From Pseudomonas thermotolerans DSM 14292 (GTDB taxonomy: Bacteria; Pseudomonadota; Gammaproteobacteria; Pseudomonadales; Pseudomonadaceae), in contig NZ_KB822625.1 in assembly GCF_000364625.1 (NCBI RefSeq), positions 1 through 36,480 on the forward strand: a stretch of DNA of 36,480 nucleotides. Reading direction: 5' to 3'. Position 1 is the first letter of the stretch. Every line of letters begins with the position of its first letter. This document shows positions 7,206-17,051 of this stretch, piece after piece. Below the pieces are notes generated by a model. It saw nothing but the letters and a program-made list of their open reading frames with translations. It did no database searches and was not told where the DNA came from. The position numbers and the translations under genes are program-made.

Positions 7206-8636
7206 TTACAGCCCATAACGCCGGGCCAGTTGTTCGCCATACGCCTGCCATTCGCGCAGCAAACTTTGTTGTTCCGGCGTTGCGCTGCGCAGGCTTTCGT
7301 CGAGTGCTGCCCGGAACTCCGCCAGGGTATTGGGCGCGCCCCACTGCCGATCGCTCAGGCGCTGCCGGCAGAAGTCATGCCAGCGCTCCTGTTCGTCGGC
7401 CTGCAAAGTTTCCGGAAAGTTGCGGGCACGATAACGAAACAGCAATTCGCCGAGGCGCGCATCGTCGAACAGCCAGTTGCCCGCCGCCAGACGCTGCGGG
7501 TCGGCGGCACGGACCTGCTCGCAGAGACGCCGGTCGCGATCGCCGAGGAAGCCGTCATAGAGTTGCTGCTCGGGGTCCGGGGAAGACTCGAAGCCTTGCT
7601 CGGCATACACCTGCGGCAGCTTGTCCTGCCACAGGGGACGATGCTCGGCGAGCAGCCGCGCCTGCGCCAGGCACCGTTCGAGATCCACTCCCAGACGCTG
7701 GCGGTCGGCCTCGCGCAGCACGCTCAGGGGGGCCAGCACCGGACAGCGGTTGACGTGCACCAGCTTCAGGGGCACCGGCAGCTCGTCCTCGGCCAACTCC
7801 TCGCGGCGGGTGTAGAGCAGGCGGCGCAGACGCTCGGCGTCGTAGTCCAGCAGGGGTGCCGGATCGCTCTGCAGGTCGCAGACGATCAGCGCGTTGCGGT
7901 TGCGCGGATGCCAGGCCAGCGGCAGGACCACGGCGAGGTAATGGCGCGCCGCGGCAAAACGCCCGGAGACATGCACCACAGGCTGCAGCAGGCGGATCTG
8001 GCCGAGCACCGCCTGCTTGCTGCGCAGCCCGTAGAGGTAGTCGTAGAGCTTCGGCTGGCGGGCGCGCAACAGGCGGGCCAGGGCGATGGTGGCGCGCACG
8101 TCGGACAGCGCGTCGTGAGCCTGTCCGTGCTCCAGCCCGTTGGCCTCGGTGAGTCGCTCCAGGCGCAGGGTGACCCGGCCTTCCTCCTCCGGCCACTGGA
8201 TGCCTTCCGGGCGTAGCGCATAGGCGGTGCGCACCAGGTCGATCAGGTCCCAGCGGCTGTTGCCGCCCTGCCATTCCCGGGCATAGGGATCGAAGAAGTT
8301 GCGGTACAGACTGTGGCGGGTCACCTCGTCGTCGAAGCGCAGGGTGTTGTAGCCGGCGCCGCAGGTGCCGGGCCGGGCCAGTTCGGCGTGGACCCGGGTC
8401 ATGAACTCGGCCTCGCCCAGCCCCAGCTCGGCGAGGCGCGCCGGGCCGATGCCGGTCACCAGGCAGGCAGCCGGATGCGGCAGGATGTCGTCGCTCGGGC
8501 GGCAGTAGAGATTGAGCGGCTCGCCGATCTCGTTCAGGGCTTCGTCGGTGCGGATGCCGGCGACCTGCAGCGGCCGGTCACGGCGCGGATCGATGCCGGT
8601 GGTCTCGTAGTCGTACCAGAAGATGCTGGAAGTCAC
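7206..8636 (-). CDS. sbcB: Exodeoxyribonuclease I
   Basis: A 476-residue 3'-5' single-strand DNA exonuclease, close to the E. coli enzyme in length. It trims 3' tails in mismatch repair and recombination and is a partner of SSB. The N-terminal DEDDh exonuclease fold shows IFWYDYETTG with D9 and E11, the HDALSDV motif with the catalytic His and Asp, and then the SH3-like and helical C-terminal domains (ending in QQSLLREWQAYGEQLARRYGL). The longer open frame continues to 8789, but a GTG at 8634-8636 preceded by GGAG six bases upstream gives the normal N-terminus VTSSIFW. The gene is convergent with mvaT and divergent from the RDD-SpoIIM-MoxR operon. The call is firm; the GTG start is very likely. 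Confidence 0.93.
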   Translation of the reverse strand: MTSSIFWYDYETTGIDPRRDRPLQVAGIRTDEALNEIGEPLNLYCRPSDDILPHPAACLVTGIGPARLAELGLGEAEFMTRVHAELARPGTCGAGYNTLRFDDEVTRHSLYRNFFDPYAREWQGGNSRWDLIDLVRTAYALRPEGIQWPEEEGRVTLRLERLTEANGLEHGQAHDALSDVRATIALARLLRARQPKLYDYLYGLRSKQAVLGQIRLLQPVVHVSGRFAAARHYLAVVLPLAWHPRNRNALIVCDLQSDPAPLLDYDAERLRRLLYTRREELAEDELPVPLKLVHVNRCPVLAPLSVLREADRQRLGVDLERCLAQARLLAEHRPLWQDKLPQVYAEQGFESSPDPEQQLYDGFLGDRDRRLCEQVRAADPQRLAAGNWLFDDARLGELLFRYRARNFPETLQADEQERWHDFCRQRLSDRQWGAPNTLAEFRAALDESLRSATPEQQSLLREWQAYGEQLARRYGL

Positions 8637-8693
8637 GGAAGACTCCTGGGTGTGAAGGCTGCCGCAGTGTACCCCGACCGACCGGCGCGCGGC

Positions 8694-8723
8694 TTGTGGT
8701 GGCACCGGCCGAGCCGCTAGCAT
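8694..8723 (+). promoter_or_regulatory. Candidate promoter of the six-gene MoxR operon
   Basis: TTGTGG (8694-8699) and TAGCAT (8718-8723) are separated by 18 bases and resemble sigma-70 boxes. A start near 8730 would give a short leader before a small reading frame at 8755. It is the only promoter-like signal seen between sbcB and the RDD gene. Confidence 0.45.
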
Positions 8724-8754
8724 GCCGCCCATCGTCTCGTACAAGGACCGTTCC

Positions 8755-8799
8755 ATGCGCGCCATGCCCTTCCCCGCCGCCGGCCGCATGCCCGACTAG
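8755..8799 (+). other. Leader reading frame of 14 codons, in frame with the RDD gene
   Basis: The ATG at 8755 has a good ribosome-binding site (AAGGA at 8743-8747, seven bases away). It reads MRAMPFPAAGRMPD to a TAG at 8797-8799. The same frame resumes six bases later at the RDD gene's ATG (8806), which has no Shine-Dalgarno sequence of its own. Either this is a leader peptide whose translation feeds ribosomes to the operon, or the TAG is a nonsense change near the start of an originally longer RDD protein. Confidence 0.5.
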
Positions 8800-8805
8800 A
8801 CCGCC

Positions 8806-9504
8806 ATGCTTGCCACGGCCCGACCTCTGGATACCCGCTTCCGGGTGGAAACCCCGGAAGGCATCGACCTGCTGCTGCGCCCCGCCGGGCTGGTGCCGCG
8901 CGCCCTGGCCTTCGCCATCGACCTGGCGATCCGCGGCCTGGCGCTGCTCGCGCTGTTCTTCCTGCTCGGCGCGCTCGGCCAGTTCGGGCTGGGCCTGGGC
9001 GCCATCCTGCTGTTCCTGATCAACTGGTGGTACATGGTGCTGTTCGAGGTGCTCAACCAGGGCCGTACCCCGGGCAAGCAGTGGCTGGGCCTGCGGGTGA
9101 TCCACGACGACGGCACCCCGGTCGGCTGGGCCGCCTCGCTGACCCGCAACCTGCTGCGCTTCGTCGACCTGCTGCCGTTCGCCTACGCCCTGGGCATCCT
9201 CAGCTGCCTCAGCCATCCGGCCTTCAAGCGACTCGGCGACATCGCCGCCGGCACCCTGGTGGTCTACCGCGACAGCGCCACGGAGCGTCCCGCGCTGCCC
9301 GAAACCGAACCGCTGCCGCCCCCCTTCCCGCTCAGCCAGGGCGAGCAGCGCGCGCTGCTCGGCTTCGCCGAACGCCGGGAGCAACTCTCCGCACCGCGTC
9401 GCGCCGAGCTGGCAGCGATCCTCGCCGAGCCCCTGGCGGTGGCCCCGGAACAGGCCGAGGAACGCATCAACCGCATCGCCCGAGGCCTGCTGGGACCGAC
9501 ATGA
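8806..9504 (+). CDS. RDD-family membrane protein (first gene of MoxR cluster)
   Basis: A 232-residue membrane protein. After an N-terminal strand-like segment (LDTRFRVETPEGIDL), typical of RDD proteins in this cluster, come hydrophobic helices at about 35-60 (with the family's R and D in VPRALAFAIDLAIR), 62-85 and 117-140. GRTPGKQWLGLRVI forms the conserved loop between helices. The C-terminal 70 residues are soluble and helical (EPLAVAPEQAEERINRIARG). RDD proteins are poorly understood; some have been linked to ion transport. The ATG has no Shine-Dalgarno sequence and directly follows an in-frame stop, so translation probably depends on the leader frame upstream. The stop overlaps the next ATG in an ATGA, which suggests coupling. 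An in-frame GTG at 8845 is a less likely start. Confidence 0.88.
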   Translation: MLATARPLDTRFRVETPEGIDLLLRPAGLVPRALAFAIDLAIRGLALLALFFLLGALGQFGLGLGAILLFLINWWYMVLFEVLNQGRTPGKQWLGLRVIHDDGTPVGWAASLTRNLLRFVDLLPFAYALGILSCLSHPAFKRLGDIAAGTLVVYRDSATERPALPETEPLPPPFPLSQGEQRALLGFAERREQLSAPRRAELAAILAEPLAVAPEQAEERINRIARGLLGPT

Positions 9505-10481
9505 AGCAGAGCCAGTTCGAACACCGCCACCAGACCGCCTGGAAGCGCTTCGCCCGCCAGCTCGACACCCTCGAGCGCGGCAAGGCCAACGGCAAGGGCT
9601 GCAGCGAGTTCGCCGGCGCCTACCGGCAGCTCTGCCAGCACCTCGCCCTGGCTCGCGAGCGCGGCTATAGCAATCATCTAGTGGAGCACCTGCAGCAGCT
9701 GGCGATGCGCGGCCACCAGCAGTTCTACCGACACCGCAGCCACCTCGGTGCGCAGCTGATCGGCTTTCTGCTCGGCGGCCTGTCGCGCCTGGTGCGCCAG
9801 GAATGGCGCCACGTGCTGGCCGCCAGCCTGCTGTTCTTCGGCAGCCTAATCGGCATGGGGGTGCTGGTCTACCTGGTCCCCGAACTGGTCTACAGCCTGA
9901 TCGGCCCGGAGCAGGTTTCCGCCATGGAAGCCATGTACGATCCCGCCGCCCGTCGCCTGGGGCGCTTCGGCGAACGCAACGCCGGCGACGACTGGATGAT
10001 GTTCGGCTTCTACATCATGAACAACATCGGCATCGCCTTTCAGACCTTCGCCAGTGGCCTGCTGTTCGGCCTCGGCAGTCTGTTCTTCCTGCTCCACAAC
10101 GGCCTGGTGATCGGCGCGCTGGCCGGTCACCTGACGCAAATCGGCTACGGCGAGCCGTTCTGGTCATTCGTGATCGGCCACGGTGCCTTCGAGCTCACTG
10201 CCATCGCCCTGGCCGGCGCCGCCGGACTCAGGCTCGGCAGCGCCCTGCTCGCCCCCGGCCGCCTGCCGCGTGGAGAGGCCCTGCGCCTGGCCGCGCGACC
10301 CGCCGTGCGGCTGGTCGCCGGGGCCACGCTGTTCCTGCTGATCGCCGCCTTCATCGAGGCCTACTGGTCGTCGATGACCTTCGCCAGCCCGACCGTCAAG
10401 TACCTGGTCGGCGCCGGCCTCTGGCTGCTGGTGCTGGGCTATCTGCTGTTCGCCGGACGAGGCCAGCATGCGCCTGACTGA
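9501..10481 (+). CDS. SpoIIM-like (stage II sporulation protein M family) membrane protein
   Basis: A 326-residue membrane protein. About 100 N-terminal residues are cytosolic and basic (KQSQFEHRHQTAWKRFARQL). They are followed by roughly six hydrophobic segments, among them WRHVLAASLLFFGSLIGMG, FASGLLFGLGSLFFLLHNG and LFLLIAAFIEAYW. The conserved polar centre FVIGHGAFELTAIALAGAAG is the family signature (G-H-G-x-F-E). In Bacillus SpoIIM belongs to an engulfment peptidoglycan machine, but proteobacterial members occur without sporulation, always with MoxR and DUF58 proteins, and their function is unknown. The start overlaps the RDD stop as ATGA, and the end overlaps the next gene by 14 bases. 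That spacing and the shared operon argue for one membrane complex. Confidence 0.9.
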   Translation: MKQSQFEHRHQTAWKRFARQLDTLERGKANGKGCSEFAGAYRQLCQHLALARERGYSNHLVEHLQQLAMRGHQQFYRHRSHLGAQLIGFLLGGLSRLVRQEWRHVLAASLLFFGSLIGMGVLVYLVPELVYSLIGPEQVSAMEAMYDPAARRLGRFGERNAGDDWMMFGFYIMNNIGIAFQTFASGLLFGLGSLFFLLHNGLVIGALAGHLTQIGYGEPFWSFVIGHGAFELTAIALAGAAGLRLGSALLAPGRLPRGEALRLAARPAVRLVAGATLFLLIAAFIEAYWSSMTFASPTVKYLVGAGLWLLVLGYLLFAGRGQHAPD

Positions 10482-12015
10482 TGCCAGCGTGGCCATCCGC
10501 CCGCGCAACGCCTGGGAGGCCATCGACCTCGGCGTGCTGCTCGCCCGCCGCCATCGCGGCCTGCTGATGACCAGTTGGGCGGCCATCAGCCTGCCGATCT
10601 TCGCCCTGCTCAGCCTGCTATTGTGGGAGCGGCCGAGCTGGGCGCTGCTGCTGTTCTGGCTACTCAAGCCGGCCTTCGAGCGGCTGCCCCTGTACATCCT
10701 CTCCCGCGCTCTGTTCGGCGAGGTGCCCAGCCTGGGCGGATCGCTGCGCGCCTGGCCACGCCTGCTCAGACCCCAACTGCTGGCCAGCCTGACCTGGCGG
10801 TGCTTCAGCCCGACGCGCAGCTTCGAACTGCCGGTGCAGCAGCTCGAAGGCCTGACCGGCGAGGCACACAGACAGCGCCTGGCAGTGCTCGGCCGGCGTA
10901 ATTCCGGCAGCGCCACCTGGCTGACGGTGATCGGCATGCACCTGGAACTGGCCCTCTGGCTGGGCCTGGTGGGCCTGCTCTATCTGCTCCTGCCGCAGGG
11001 CGTCAGCCTGGAATGGGACTGGGAGCAGCTGATCTTCGCCGAGCAGCACGACGGGCTGTGGCTGGAACACCTCTCCAACCTGCTCTACGCCCTGGTGCTG
11101 GTGTTCTGGGAGCCGATCTACGTGGCCTGCGGCTTCAGCCTCTACCTGAACCGCCGCACCCAGCTGGAAGCCTGGGACATCGAGCTGGCCTTCCGCCGCC
11201 TGCGCCAGCGCCTGACCGGTGCCGCCTACGCCCTGCTGCTCGGCGCCGCCCTGCTGCTTGCCCAGCCTGCGCCGCCGGCCTGGGCCGAAGCACCGGTCGA
11301 CCCGCAGGGACCGCTGGCCGAGCGCCTGCTCCAGCAGCCGCTGACCAGCAAGGCCGCCCACGATGCCATCCAGCAATTGCTCGACCAACCGCCCTTCGAG
11401 AATCGCAAGACCGTCACCCGCTGGCGCTTCGGCGCGGACGCCGGGGACGAAGCCGCGGCCGACCAGGGCGACGCGGCCCTGGTCCGCTGGTTGGAATGGC
11501 TGCTTGAACTTTTCAACGGCGGCTACCTGGTGCAGGCCCTGGAAATCCTCCTCTGGGCCACCCTGGTCAGCCTGCTGGTGCTGCTGATCTGGCGCTACCG
11601 CGACTGGCTGCAGACCTTCGCAGGCCGCCTGGGCCTGCCGCAGCGTCGCCCAACGACGGCGCCGAGCGTGCTGTTCGGCCTTGAAGTCAGCCCGGAAAGC
11701 CTCCCCGAGGACGTCGCCGGCAGCGTCGAGCGGCTCTGGGACGAACATCCGCGCGAGGCCCTGGGCCTGCTCTACCGCGCCCTGCTCAGCCGCCTGCTGC
11801 ATGACCTGCGCCTACCGCTGAAAGCCTCCCACACCGAAGGCGAGGTGCTGGCGCTGGTGGCCGGCCTGGCGCAGGACGAACTGCACCGCTTCAGCCGGAC
11901 CCTGACCACCTGCTGGCAGGACCTCGCCTACGGCCACCGCCGGCCGCCGGCCGAGATGAAGACCGAGCTGTGTGCTGCCTGGCGCCGGCTGTTCCCCGCG
12001 GAGCTGCCGGCATGA
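10468..12015 (+). CDS. DUF4129-domain membrane protein
   Basis: A 515-residue integral membrane protein. Four or five hydrophobic segments lie in the first 280 residues (for example TSWAAISLPIFALLSLLLW and LLYALVLVFWEPIYVACGF). A periplasmic stretch comes next, beginning near QPAPPAWAEAPVDPQG. A last helix at about 355-375 (ILLWATLVSLLVLLIW) leads to a cytosolic DUF4129 domain at about 400-510 (HPREALGLLYRALLSRL and TEGEVLALVAGL). DUF4129 is also the C-terminal domain of transglutaminase-like membrane proteins such as TgpA, which likewise sit beside MoxR and DUF58 genes. Here the transglutaminase part is missing, so a scaffolding role is more likely than catalysis (inference). It overlaps both neighbours, by 14 and 4 bases. 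Confidence 0.85.
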   Translation: MRLTDASVAIRPRNAWEAIDLGVLLARRHRGLLMTSWAAISLPIFALLSLLLWERPSWALLLFWLLKPAFERLPLYILSRALFGEVPSLGGSLRAWPRLLRPQLLASLTWRCFSPTRSFELPVQQLEGLTGEAHRQRLAVLGRRNSGSATWLTVIGMHLELALWLGLVGLLYLLLPQGVSLEWDWEQLIFAEQHDGLWLEHLSNLLYALVLVFWEPIYVACGFSLYLNRRTQLEAWDIELAFRRLRQRLTGAAYALLLGAALLLAQPAPPAWAEAPVDPQGPLAERLLQQPLTSKAAHDAIQQLLDQPPFENRKTVTRWRFGADAGDEAAADQGDAALVRWLEWLLELFNGGYLVQALEILLWATLVSLLVLLIWRYRDWLQTFAGRLGLPQRRPTTAPSVLFGLEVSPESLPEDVAGSVERLWDEHPREALGLLYRALLSRLLHDLRLPLKASHTEGEVLALVAGLAQDELHRFSRTLTTCWQDLAYGHRRPPAEMKTELCAAWRRLFPAELPA

Positions 12016-13186
12016 GCCGCCGCCAGATCCTGCTGCTCGGCGCCGTGCTGGCCCTCGCCCTCGGCCTGCTGGCGGTCTTCCTGCCCGGCCGCCTGAGTTC
12101 CTACCGCGAGGAGATCAAGCTTGGTCCCTCACCGGAAGCGCGCCGCAATCCCTACCTGGCCGCCGAGACCTTCCTGCGCCAGCGCGGCCTGCAGGTCCGC
12201 CGCGCCGACAGCCCGAGCGAAGTGGAACGCCTGCCCAGCGCCGGGCAAACCCTGCTGCTGCTCGCCGATCGTCGCGACATGACCCCGCGCCAGGCCGAGC
12301 GTCTGCTCGACTGGACGGCCAAGGGCGGCCACCTGCTGCTGATCGCCGAACGCCTGTGGGACGAGGACGCAGGCCAGAGCGGCGACCTGCTGCTCGACCG
12401 CCTGGGCATCCAGCAGTACCTCGCCGAGGACCTCGACGACGAGGTGGATGCGGAACCAGCCGAAGGTGCCGAGGAGGACCGCTATCCGCAGCTCACCAAG
12501 CTGTACCTGGAGAATGAGACGGCGCCGGCCTACCTCGACTTCGACACCCGCTTCCACCTCCACGACGCTGGCAACCGCGCCCACGCCTGGGCCAACAGCG
12601 GCCGCGCCACCCACATGCTGCAGCTCTACCACGGCGAGGGCCTGGTCACCGTGCTCAGTGATCCGTGGCTCTGGCAGAACCGCAACATCGCCGACTACGA
12701 CCACGCCTGGCTGCTCTGGTACCTGACCCAGGACAGCTCCGTCACCCTGCTGCACCGCGCCGAGCGCGACAGCCTTCCGCGCCTGCTCGCCCGGCACTTC
12801 CCGGAAGCCCTCGCCGCCCTCGCCCTGCTGCTGATCCTCGCCCTTTGGGCCGCCGGACAGCGCCGCGGCCCGCTGCTCGCCCCGCTCGACCGGGCGCGCC
12901 GCCAGCTCGAGGAACACTTGCGCGGCAGCGCCGACTTCCTGCTTCGCCACGGCGGCCAGGCGGCGCTGATCCAGACCCTGCAGCGCGACATCCAGCGTCG
13001 CGCGCGGCGCCGCCATCCCGGTTTCGAACGGCTCGACGTGGCCAGCCAGTGGCAGGTGCTCGGCCGCCTCACCCGCCTGCCCACCAGCACCATCGGCCAG
13101 GCCATGCGCCCGCTGCCGGCGCAGCGCCTGCCAGCCGCCGAGTTCACCCGCCAGGTAGCCCACCTGCAAACCCTCAGGAATGCCCT

Positions 13187-13190
<4 letters not shown>
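12012..13190 (+). CDS. DUF4350 (GldG-like) membrane-anchored protein
   Basis: A 392-residue protein with an N-terminal anchor helix (residues 5-25, ILLLGAVLALALGLLAVFL) and a large extracytoplasmic domain at about 40-260. The domain has a Rossmann-like pattern (QTLLLLADRRDMTPRQAERL and GGHLLLIAERLW) typical of DUF4350. A second helix follows at about 270-285 (LAALALLLILALWAAG), then a basic cytosolic C-terminus. The N-terminal domain resembles the GldG/GATase-like substrate-binding part of gliding-type ABC transporters (family-level knowledge). The function in this cluster is unknown. The ATG at 12012 overlaps the preceding stop as ATGA, and the stop overlaps the MoxR ATG in the same way, so a start further upstream in the frame is rejected. 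Confidence 0.82.
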
Positions 13191-14199
<1,009 letters not shown>

Positions 14200-14203
<4 letters not shown>

Positions 14204-15531
14204 GACCCTCGCCCACGCTACTGGCGCTGTGCGCCGGTCTGCTCGCCGCGGCCCTGCTGCTCGGCACGCTCTCGGCCCTCGGCCAGGAAGCGCCTGCGCT
14301 GCTCGAGCGGCTCTGGTGGATCGCCCTGCTGGCGCTGCTCCTGCTCGCCGGCGCGGACGCTCTGTGGCTGCGCCGCCTGCCGGCGCCGCGGATCGTCCGC
14401 CAGTTGCCCGGCAAACTGTCCCTCGGGCGCTGGAGCGAGGTGCAACTGGACGTTCACCACCCGTACTCACGGCCCACCTGGCTGGAGCTGTTCGACCACG
14501 TGTCGGCGGACATGGCCTTCGAGCACCTGCCGCAGCGCATCGCCCTGCGCCCCGGAGAAGTCAGCCAGTACCGCTACCGCCTGCGCCCGCTGCGCCGCGG
14601 CCACTTCCGCTTCCCCTGCTGCGAGATCCACCTGCCCAGCCCGCTGCGCTTGTGGCTGGGCAAGCGCCGGCTTGAACTGCCCGGCGAAACCCGTGTCTAC
14701 CCCGACTTCGCCCGTCTCTACGGCGCCCAACTGACCGCCGTGGAGCACTGGCTCGGCCAGCTCGGCGTGCGCCAGCGCCAGCGCCGTGGCCTCGGCCTGG
14801 AGTTCCATCAGCTGCGCGAGTTCCGCGAAGGCGACACCCTGCGGCAGATCGACTGGAAGGCCACCGCCCGCAAGCGCGTACCGATCGCCCGCGAGTACCA
14901 GGACGAGCGCGACCAGCAGGTGCTGTTCCTGATCGACTGCGGCCGCCACATGCGCAGCCAGGATGGCGAGCTGAGCCACTTCGACCACGCCCTCAACGCC
15001 TGCCTGCTGCTCAGCTACGTGGCCCTGCGCCAGGGCGACGCGGTGGGCCTGGCCACCTTCGCCAGCGACCAGCCGCGCTTCGTGCCGCCGAACAAGGGCC
15101 AGGCGCAGCTCAGCGTGCTGCTCAACGGCGTCTACGACCTGCAATGCACCCAGCGCCCGGCGGACTTCAGCGCCGCCGCCGATCTGGTCCTTGCCCGCCA
15201 GCTCCGTCGTGCCCTGGTGGTGGTGCTCAGCAACCTGCGCGACGAGGACGACGGCGAGCTGCTCGACGCCATGCGGCGCCTCGGTCGCCAACACCGGGTG
15301 CTAGTCGCCAGCCTGCGCGAGGAGGTCCTCGACCGACTGATCCAGACGCCGGTACGGAGCTACGAGGAAGCCCTCGCCTACTGCGGCACGGTGGACTACC
15401 TGAATGCCCGCGCCGGCCTGCACGAGCGCCTCACCGCCCACGGCCTGCCGGTGCTCGACGCACGCCCCGGCGAGCTGGGACCGCGGCTGGTCAGCCAGTA
15501 TCTGGCGTGGAAGAAGGCCGGGGCGCTCTGA
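14200..15531 (+). CDS. DUF58 protein with vWA-like domain
   Basis: A 443-residue protein with two N-terminal membrane helices (about 7-28 and 38-55), a beta-rich region to about 190, and the DUF58 signature at about 199-224 (GLEFHQLREFREGD, then RQIDWKATARKR). A vWA-like fold follows from about 240. Its metal-site motif, normally DxSxS, reads D246-C-G-R-H250, so both serines are replaced. The later acidic position of the fold (FDHALNACLLLSYVALRQGD) is retained. DUF58 proteins are MoxR partners. The degenerate site suggests the domain binds protein without metal, or is a structural variant usual for this subfamily. It is the last gene of the operon. Its stop lies 53 bases from the convergent PilZ gene; no strong terminator was seen there. 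Confidence 0.92.
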
Positions 15532-15584
15532 TCCCCGGCGTCATATGAAAGAGGAAAGCGGCGGGCACACTGCCGGCGCCGGCC

Positions 15585-15944
15585 TCAGGTCGAGGCGGCG
15601 AGGCTGCGAAAGCTGAAGTAGTGGCGCAGCGCCTCGACCATCTCCACGTACTCCGCCGGCGGCGCCACCAGAGCGAAGCCGGAGTCGTAGCTGCCGGGGT
15701 TGACGTCCTCGCGGCACCACTGACAGGTGCCGGCGAAGTCGACGAAGCGTTGGCCGTCCTGGGCGGGAATCTTCAGGCGCAGCTCGAAGCGGGCGCGCAC
15801 CAACATCGGCAGCTCGCTGATCAGCATCAGGCCGTCCATGGAAACGTTGCCGATGTAGCCCATGGGCTTGTCGGTGATGCGGTTGAACACCTTCAGGTAG
15901 TAGGGCAGCTGATGGCGTTCGATGCGGCGGATTCGGCGTTGCAT
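15585..15944 (-). CDS. PilZ-domain c-di-GMP-binding protein
   Basis: A 119-residue single-domain PilZ protein. The two c-di-GMP-binding motifs are present: RxxxR as R6-R-I-E-R10 at the extreme N-terminus, and [D/N]xSxxG as NVSMDG at about residue 38. The body contains PMLVRARFELRLKIPAQDG and FAGTCQWCREDVNPGSYDSG. It should be a soluble effector that changes a partner when c-di-GMP rises. No partner can be named from the sequence. The neighbouring MoxR/DUF58 operon converges on it, and a diguanylate cyclase lies 6 kb away. The start at 15944 gives the normal short lead-in before RxxxR. Confidence 0.9.
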   Translation of the reverse strand: MQRRIRRIERHQLPYYLKVFNRITDKPMGYIGNVSMDGLMLISELPMLVRARFELRLKIPAQDGQRFVDFAGTCQWCREDVNPGSYDSGFALVAPPAEYVEMVEALRHYFSFRSLAAST

Positions 15945-16016
15945 GATGAGTGACCACGTAATGGCAGAACGCTACTTGCCGGAGTATGCGCCTGCGTCCC
16001 CGGCCTCGACCAGCCC

Positions 16017-16451
16017 TTAGCCGCAGCGCTGTTCGATGAGCCCGCTCAGCTGCCGACGCGCGGCGGCCAGCTCCTCGTCGCTGTAGTAGACCCTCCCGCC
16101 CCGCTCGTCAACGTGATAGTAGCGCCCGCCCCTGGACAGCCTGGCCAGCCGCTCGCGCAGCGCCTCACACTCGCGGGCATGCTGCGCCTGGCGCTCGGCC
16201 TGGCGCCGGGCCTCCGCCTGCCGCTCCTCGCGGCGCGCCCCGAAGTAGCGTTCGGCGCGGGCCTCGCGCTCGCGGGTGACGGCGTCCCGCTCGACCACCT
16301 GGGGCCGCACCTCGATCGGCTCGGCCCCCGCCTCCGGACGCTGACCGAAATGCACGCGGCCCCCGGCGTCGGTCCAGCGATAGATCTCCGCGGCCTGGAT
16401 CGCCAGGCTCCCGGCCAGCAGGCAGAGGACGAAAAAGGATCGAAGCGGCAT
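16017..16451 (-). CDS. DUF4124-domain secreted protein
   Basis: A 144-residue exported protein. The Met at 16451 has AGGA at a good distance upstream and begins a clear signal peptide (PLRSFFVLCLLAGSLAIQA, cleavage likely after the AQA-like end), so the longer frame is rejected. The mature protein starts with the DUF4124 signature EIYRWTDAGGRVHFGQRP, seen in many periplasmic proteobacterial proteins of unknown role. A long Arg/Glu/Ala-rich helix follows (about residues 65-115, probably coiled coil). The C-terminal YYHVDERGGRVYYSDEEL resembles a second copy of the domain's opening. It is transcribed alone or after the lipoprotein gene upstream (87-base gap). The function is unknown. Confidence 0.8.
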   Translation of the reverse strand: MPLRSFFVLCLLAGSLAIQAAEIYRWTDAGGRVHFGQRPEAGAEPIEVRPQVVERDAVTREREARAERYFGARREERQAEARRQAERQAQHARECEALRERLARLSRGGRYYHVDERGGRVYYSDEELAAARRQLSGLIEQRCG

Positions 16452-16538
16452 GGGCTTCCTACCTGAATGCGTACCCGGGCAGCTTAGTCGGACCACGAAG
16501 CCGCTCAAGGACTGCGCGACGGGCGAGCGAACGGCCGC

Positions 16539-16904
16539 TCAGAGCGGCGCGGGACGGGTCAGCGCCGGATCGATGCGGCCCAGCTGACGCAAGGTCTCCA
16601 GGCGCGCGCGGGCACGGTAGGCGTACTCGCTGCCGGGAAACTGGGCGAGGATGAAGCGGTAGGTTTCCGCCGCATCGACGAACAGGCTCTGGCGCTCCAG
16701 GCACTGGCCGCGCAGCAGCGAGACCTCCGGCTGCACGTAGCGCCGCGAGCGGCTCTTGCGTTCCACCTGGGAGAGCTCCAGCATCACCCGCTCGCAGTCG
16801 CCTCGCGCGTACTCACGGTAGGCGTTGTTCAGGTGGCGGTCCATCGACCAGCGGGTGCAGCCGGCGAGGATCAGGGCCAGGACGATGATCGGCAATGTGC
16901 GCAT
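16539..16904 (-). CDS. Small TPR-like outer-membrane lipoprotein
   Basis: A 121-residue lipoprotein. The signal sequence MRTLPIIVLALILAGC ends in a good lipobox with the acylated cysteine at residue 16. The mature part consists of paired helices of the tetratricopeptide type (HLNNAYREYARGDCERVMLEL, then SLFVDAAETYRFILAQFPGS), with two further cysteines in the mature part that could pair. GGAGG lies seven bases before the ATG. It is divergent from a second TPR-type lipoprotein gene across 147 bases, and that protein shares the 'hEFPGT/AQFPGS' repeat ending. A role in envelope assembly is possible but unproven. Confidence 0.8.
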   Translation of the reverse strand: MRTLPIIVLALILAGCTRWSMDRHLNNAYREYARGDCERVMLELSQVERKSRSRRYVQPEVSLLRGQCLERQSLFVDAAETYRFILAQFPGSEYAYRARARLETLRQLGRIDPALTRPAPL

Positions 16905-16991
16905 GACGGTTCCTCCATGCCCGGCATTATCGGCAGCCGGCGGGAAAACTGCAGCGACGCATATCCTCCGATTGGAACTGCGCCGCCGCGC

Positions 16992-17020
16992 TTGGCCGCT
17001 CCCGGGCGCCTGACTATGCT
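16992..17020 (+). promoter_or_regulatory. Candidate promoter of the 266-aa TPR lipoprotein
   Basis: TTGGCC (16992-16997) and TATGCT (17015-17020) with a 17-base spacer make a reasonable sigma-70 promoter. The start would lie about 25 bases before the ATG at 17052, which has AGGAG upstream. Confidence 0.5.
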
Positions 17021-17051
17021 CCCGGGATTCACGCCCAGTTCAGGAGAGCCC

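Noticed and set aside
8637..8789. Longer sbcB with 51 extra N-terminal residues
   Set aside because: The GTG at 8636 has a good ribosome-binding site and gives the family's normal N-terminus. The extension overlaps the promoter and leader of the divergent operon.
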